DNA of 64,000 nt, taken from contig OZ025240.1 of the NCBI GenBank assembly GCA_964019155.1, forward strand, positions 82,872,090 through 82,936,089, read 5' to 3'. Origin of the DNA: Osedax fenrisi (Eukaryota; Annelida; Polychaeta; Sabellida; Siboglinidae). Made by a program: the position numbers and the translations under genes. Positions within the stretch are counted from its first letter, which is position 1. Each line of letters opens with the position of its first letter. The notes beneath the pieces were generated by a model. The model was not told the origin of the DNA. It was given only the letters and a program-made list of their open reading frames with translations, and searched no databases. Positions 62,620-64,000 of the stretch are shown here, one piece after another.

Positions 62620-63180
62620 CAATAAGTCAGAATATATTTCATTTAAACTTAGGTATTTATCTATTAACTTCACCTTAAAGTACAACCTATATAAATCATC
62701 AGTCTCTCGATATTTCTATATGGATGTGAATCAGGGACTATACTAATATAGAATCCATGGAGAAGAAAATAGTTGCATTTGAAAACAAATCTCACAGACG
62801 TCTCTTAGGTATCACTTACCGACAAAAAATAACAAACGTTATCGTAAAAGAGAAAATTGTGTCACTGGTTGGAAACTATGTTCCTCTCCTCGCAATAGTC
62901 AAGAAAGGGAAATTATGTTTGTTCGGCCACATCACTCGACACAACTTATTAACCAAAACGATTATTCAAGGTAAAGAAGATGGAAAAAGATCGCAGGACG
63001 ACCCAGGTTAAACTGGATGAATAATATTTGCAAATGGACATCGAAGAACTTATAGGATTTATTACTAATGACTTTAAACCGAGATGATTGGAGAAGTTTC
63101 TGTTATCATAGAAGTGTTTATGTTCCCCCTACGATTATCGAGTCACGGGACTAAATTAAAGTAAAAGATTTATCTAAAAT
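62620..63180 (+). pseudogene. LINE ORF2 C-terminal remnant, right copy
   Basis: Mirror of 57150-57720. The frame 62757-63011 reads EKKIVAFENKSHRRLLGITY and on to GKRSQDDPG, with VIVKEK where the left copy has VIIKEK. It carries the same frameshift after QDDPG, so both arms descend from one already-broken copy. Confidence 0.78.
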
Positions 63181-63434
63181 AGAATTTTTTGTAATTAATT
63201 ATCGGAATATATATATTTTTTAAGAATATATATAACAATTGTTAAGATTAATAGCTATCCCGTGTTTTATTTTATATTTATTATAATTGTTTTAGTAACT
63301 TTGTATGAAATAATCAGTTTCTAATACATTACAATACAATAGTATTATAATTAATTAATTTATTTGATGCATCAAACACTACTATTTGTGTATGCTATTA
63401 TTATGCATTATGTATTTATTAAACATATGTTATA

Positions 63435-63475
<41 letters not shown>

Positions 63476-63869
63476 AGAGTTTTATATATTATTATATTTA
63501 ATTAAAAATTTGAAAAAAATGTATTTAATTATTAACCCTATGATATAACTATGTCATTTATAAGTTATAAATGGCAGTCGTATATGAAATGTACAAAATA
63601 TGGTATATATTTATGAATTAATATGGTATAATATAGTATGTTAAAATTATTTGAAAAATAAATTACAAGTTCTAAAAAGTTCTATAGAATTGTTATCATC
63701 AGAATATATGCGGAACAACATATTAATGTTCTTATAATATATCGAATATATTTATTATCTCATACTTTTATTATAATGAGATATAGAGAATATCAACAAA
63801 TTGTATTATGAATTACATTTAATTAAAAGTAACTCATGTTACTTTTTTTATTCATAATTAACTAATTTC

Positions 63870-64000
63870 ATGATAAAACACAATGTCCTCATACAAAGAC
63901 TCTCCGCCATCGGCATCAAAGGCATTGCCCTCAACTGGTTCACCTCCTACATTACCGACCGCTCTTCCTCATTCAGGATTAACACACACTCGTCCCCCTC
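63870..64000 (+). pseudogene. Start of the GC-rich LINE fragment, right copy
   Basis: Mirror of 56456-56326, reading IKHNVLIQRLSAIGIKGIAL and continuing past the window edge. The change from AT-rich to GC-rich sequence is as abrupt as in the left arm. Confidence 0.85.

Larger units (their letters stand above)
61201..64000. repeat. Right arm of the large inverted repeat
   Basis: Reverse complement of 56326-59135 with few differences, beginning immediately at the gap edge and continuing past the window end. It contains the inner part of the MITE (61201-61928), the LINE tail and the start of the GC-rich LINE. Confidence 0.95.

Noticed and set aside
62757..63011. Conserved host gene because the same 84-codon frame occurs twice
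   Set aside because: The two copies are the arms of the inverted repeat and the sequence is a LINE C-terminus.

Overview
The window is a strongly A+T-rich stretch of eukaryotic nuclear DNA made almost entirely of transposable elements, their decayed remains, and very long microsatellites. No bacterial-style operons, ribosome binding sites, rRNA genes or CRISPR arrays are visible. An animal, probably arthropod, genome fits best: CR1-like LINEs with a PHD-type ORF1, Helitrons with a Pif1-like helicase and the hairpin CCCGGGCAACGCCGGG, and a minisatellite whose core (GGTTAGGTTGGGTTAAG) resembles TTAGG sequence. That assignment is inference. A 200-N assembly gap lies at 61001-61200.

Layout. 1-7864: kilobase (AGT)n arrays carrying a 5'-truncated and a nearly complete copy of one LINE family. 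9768-11840: (AAT)n arrays flanking another 5'-truncated LINE. 11880-24080: LINE fragments on both strands, a decayed gag-like LTR element (about 14.3-15.2 kb), and a very young non-autonomous LTR retrotransposon (19291-21871, 150-bp LTRs, TSD TTTAT) inserted into an older LINE. 24956-31468: a pogo-like MITE with TA duplication, a candidate host exon (26127-26335), another LINE, a long foldback element and a two-monomer tandem repeat. 32268-45296: a head-to-tail Helitron array with four helicase-bearing units and exact CTAG/TC junctions at three places, some units carrying nested MITEs. 46096-47412: a hAT-type element with 8-bp TSD. 50.3-54.7 kb: two divergently oriented short exons encoding paralogous secreted proteins. 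55.3-64 kb: a GC-rich LINE, a second LINE tail, a TA-flanked MITE and a SINE, most of it duplicated as a 2.8-kb inverted repeat across the gap.

The best candidates for real host genes are the paralogous first exons at 50332-50596 (-) and 54436-54691 (+). Both encode a signal peptide plus about 64 residues, conserve protein motifs with many synonymous codon differences, and end at a phase-1 donor of sequence G|GTTA. A third open exon at 26127-26335 (-) ends at the same kind of donor in the same phase. These may belong to a small, fast-evolving secreted family embedded in repeats. The remaining coding sequence is mobile-element derived and mostly broken.
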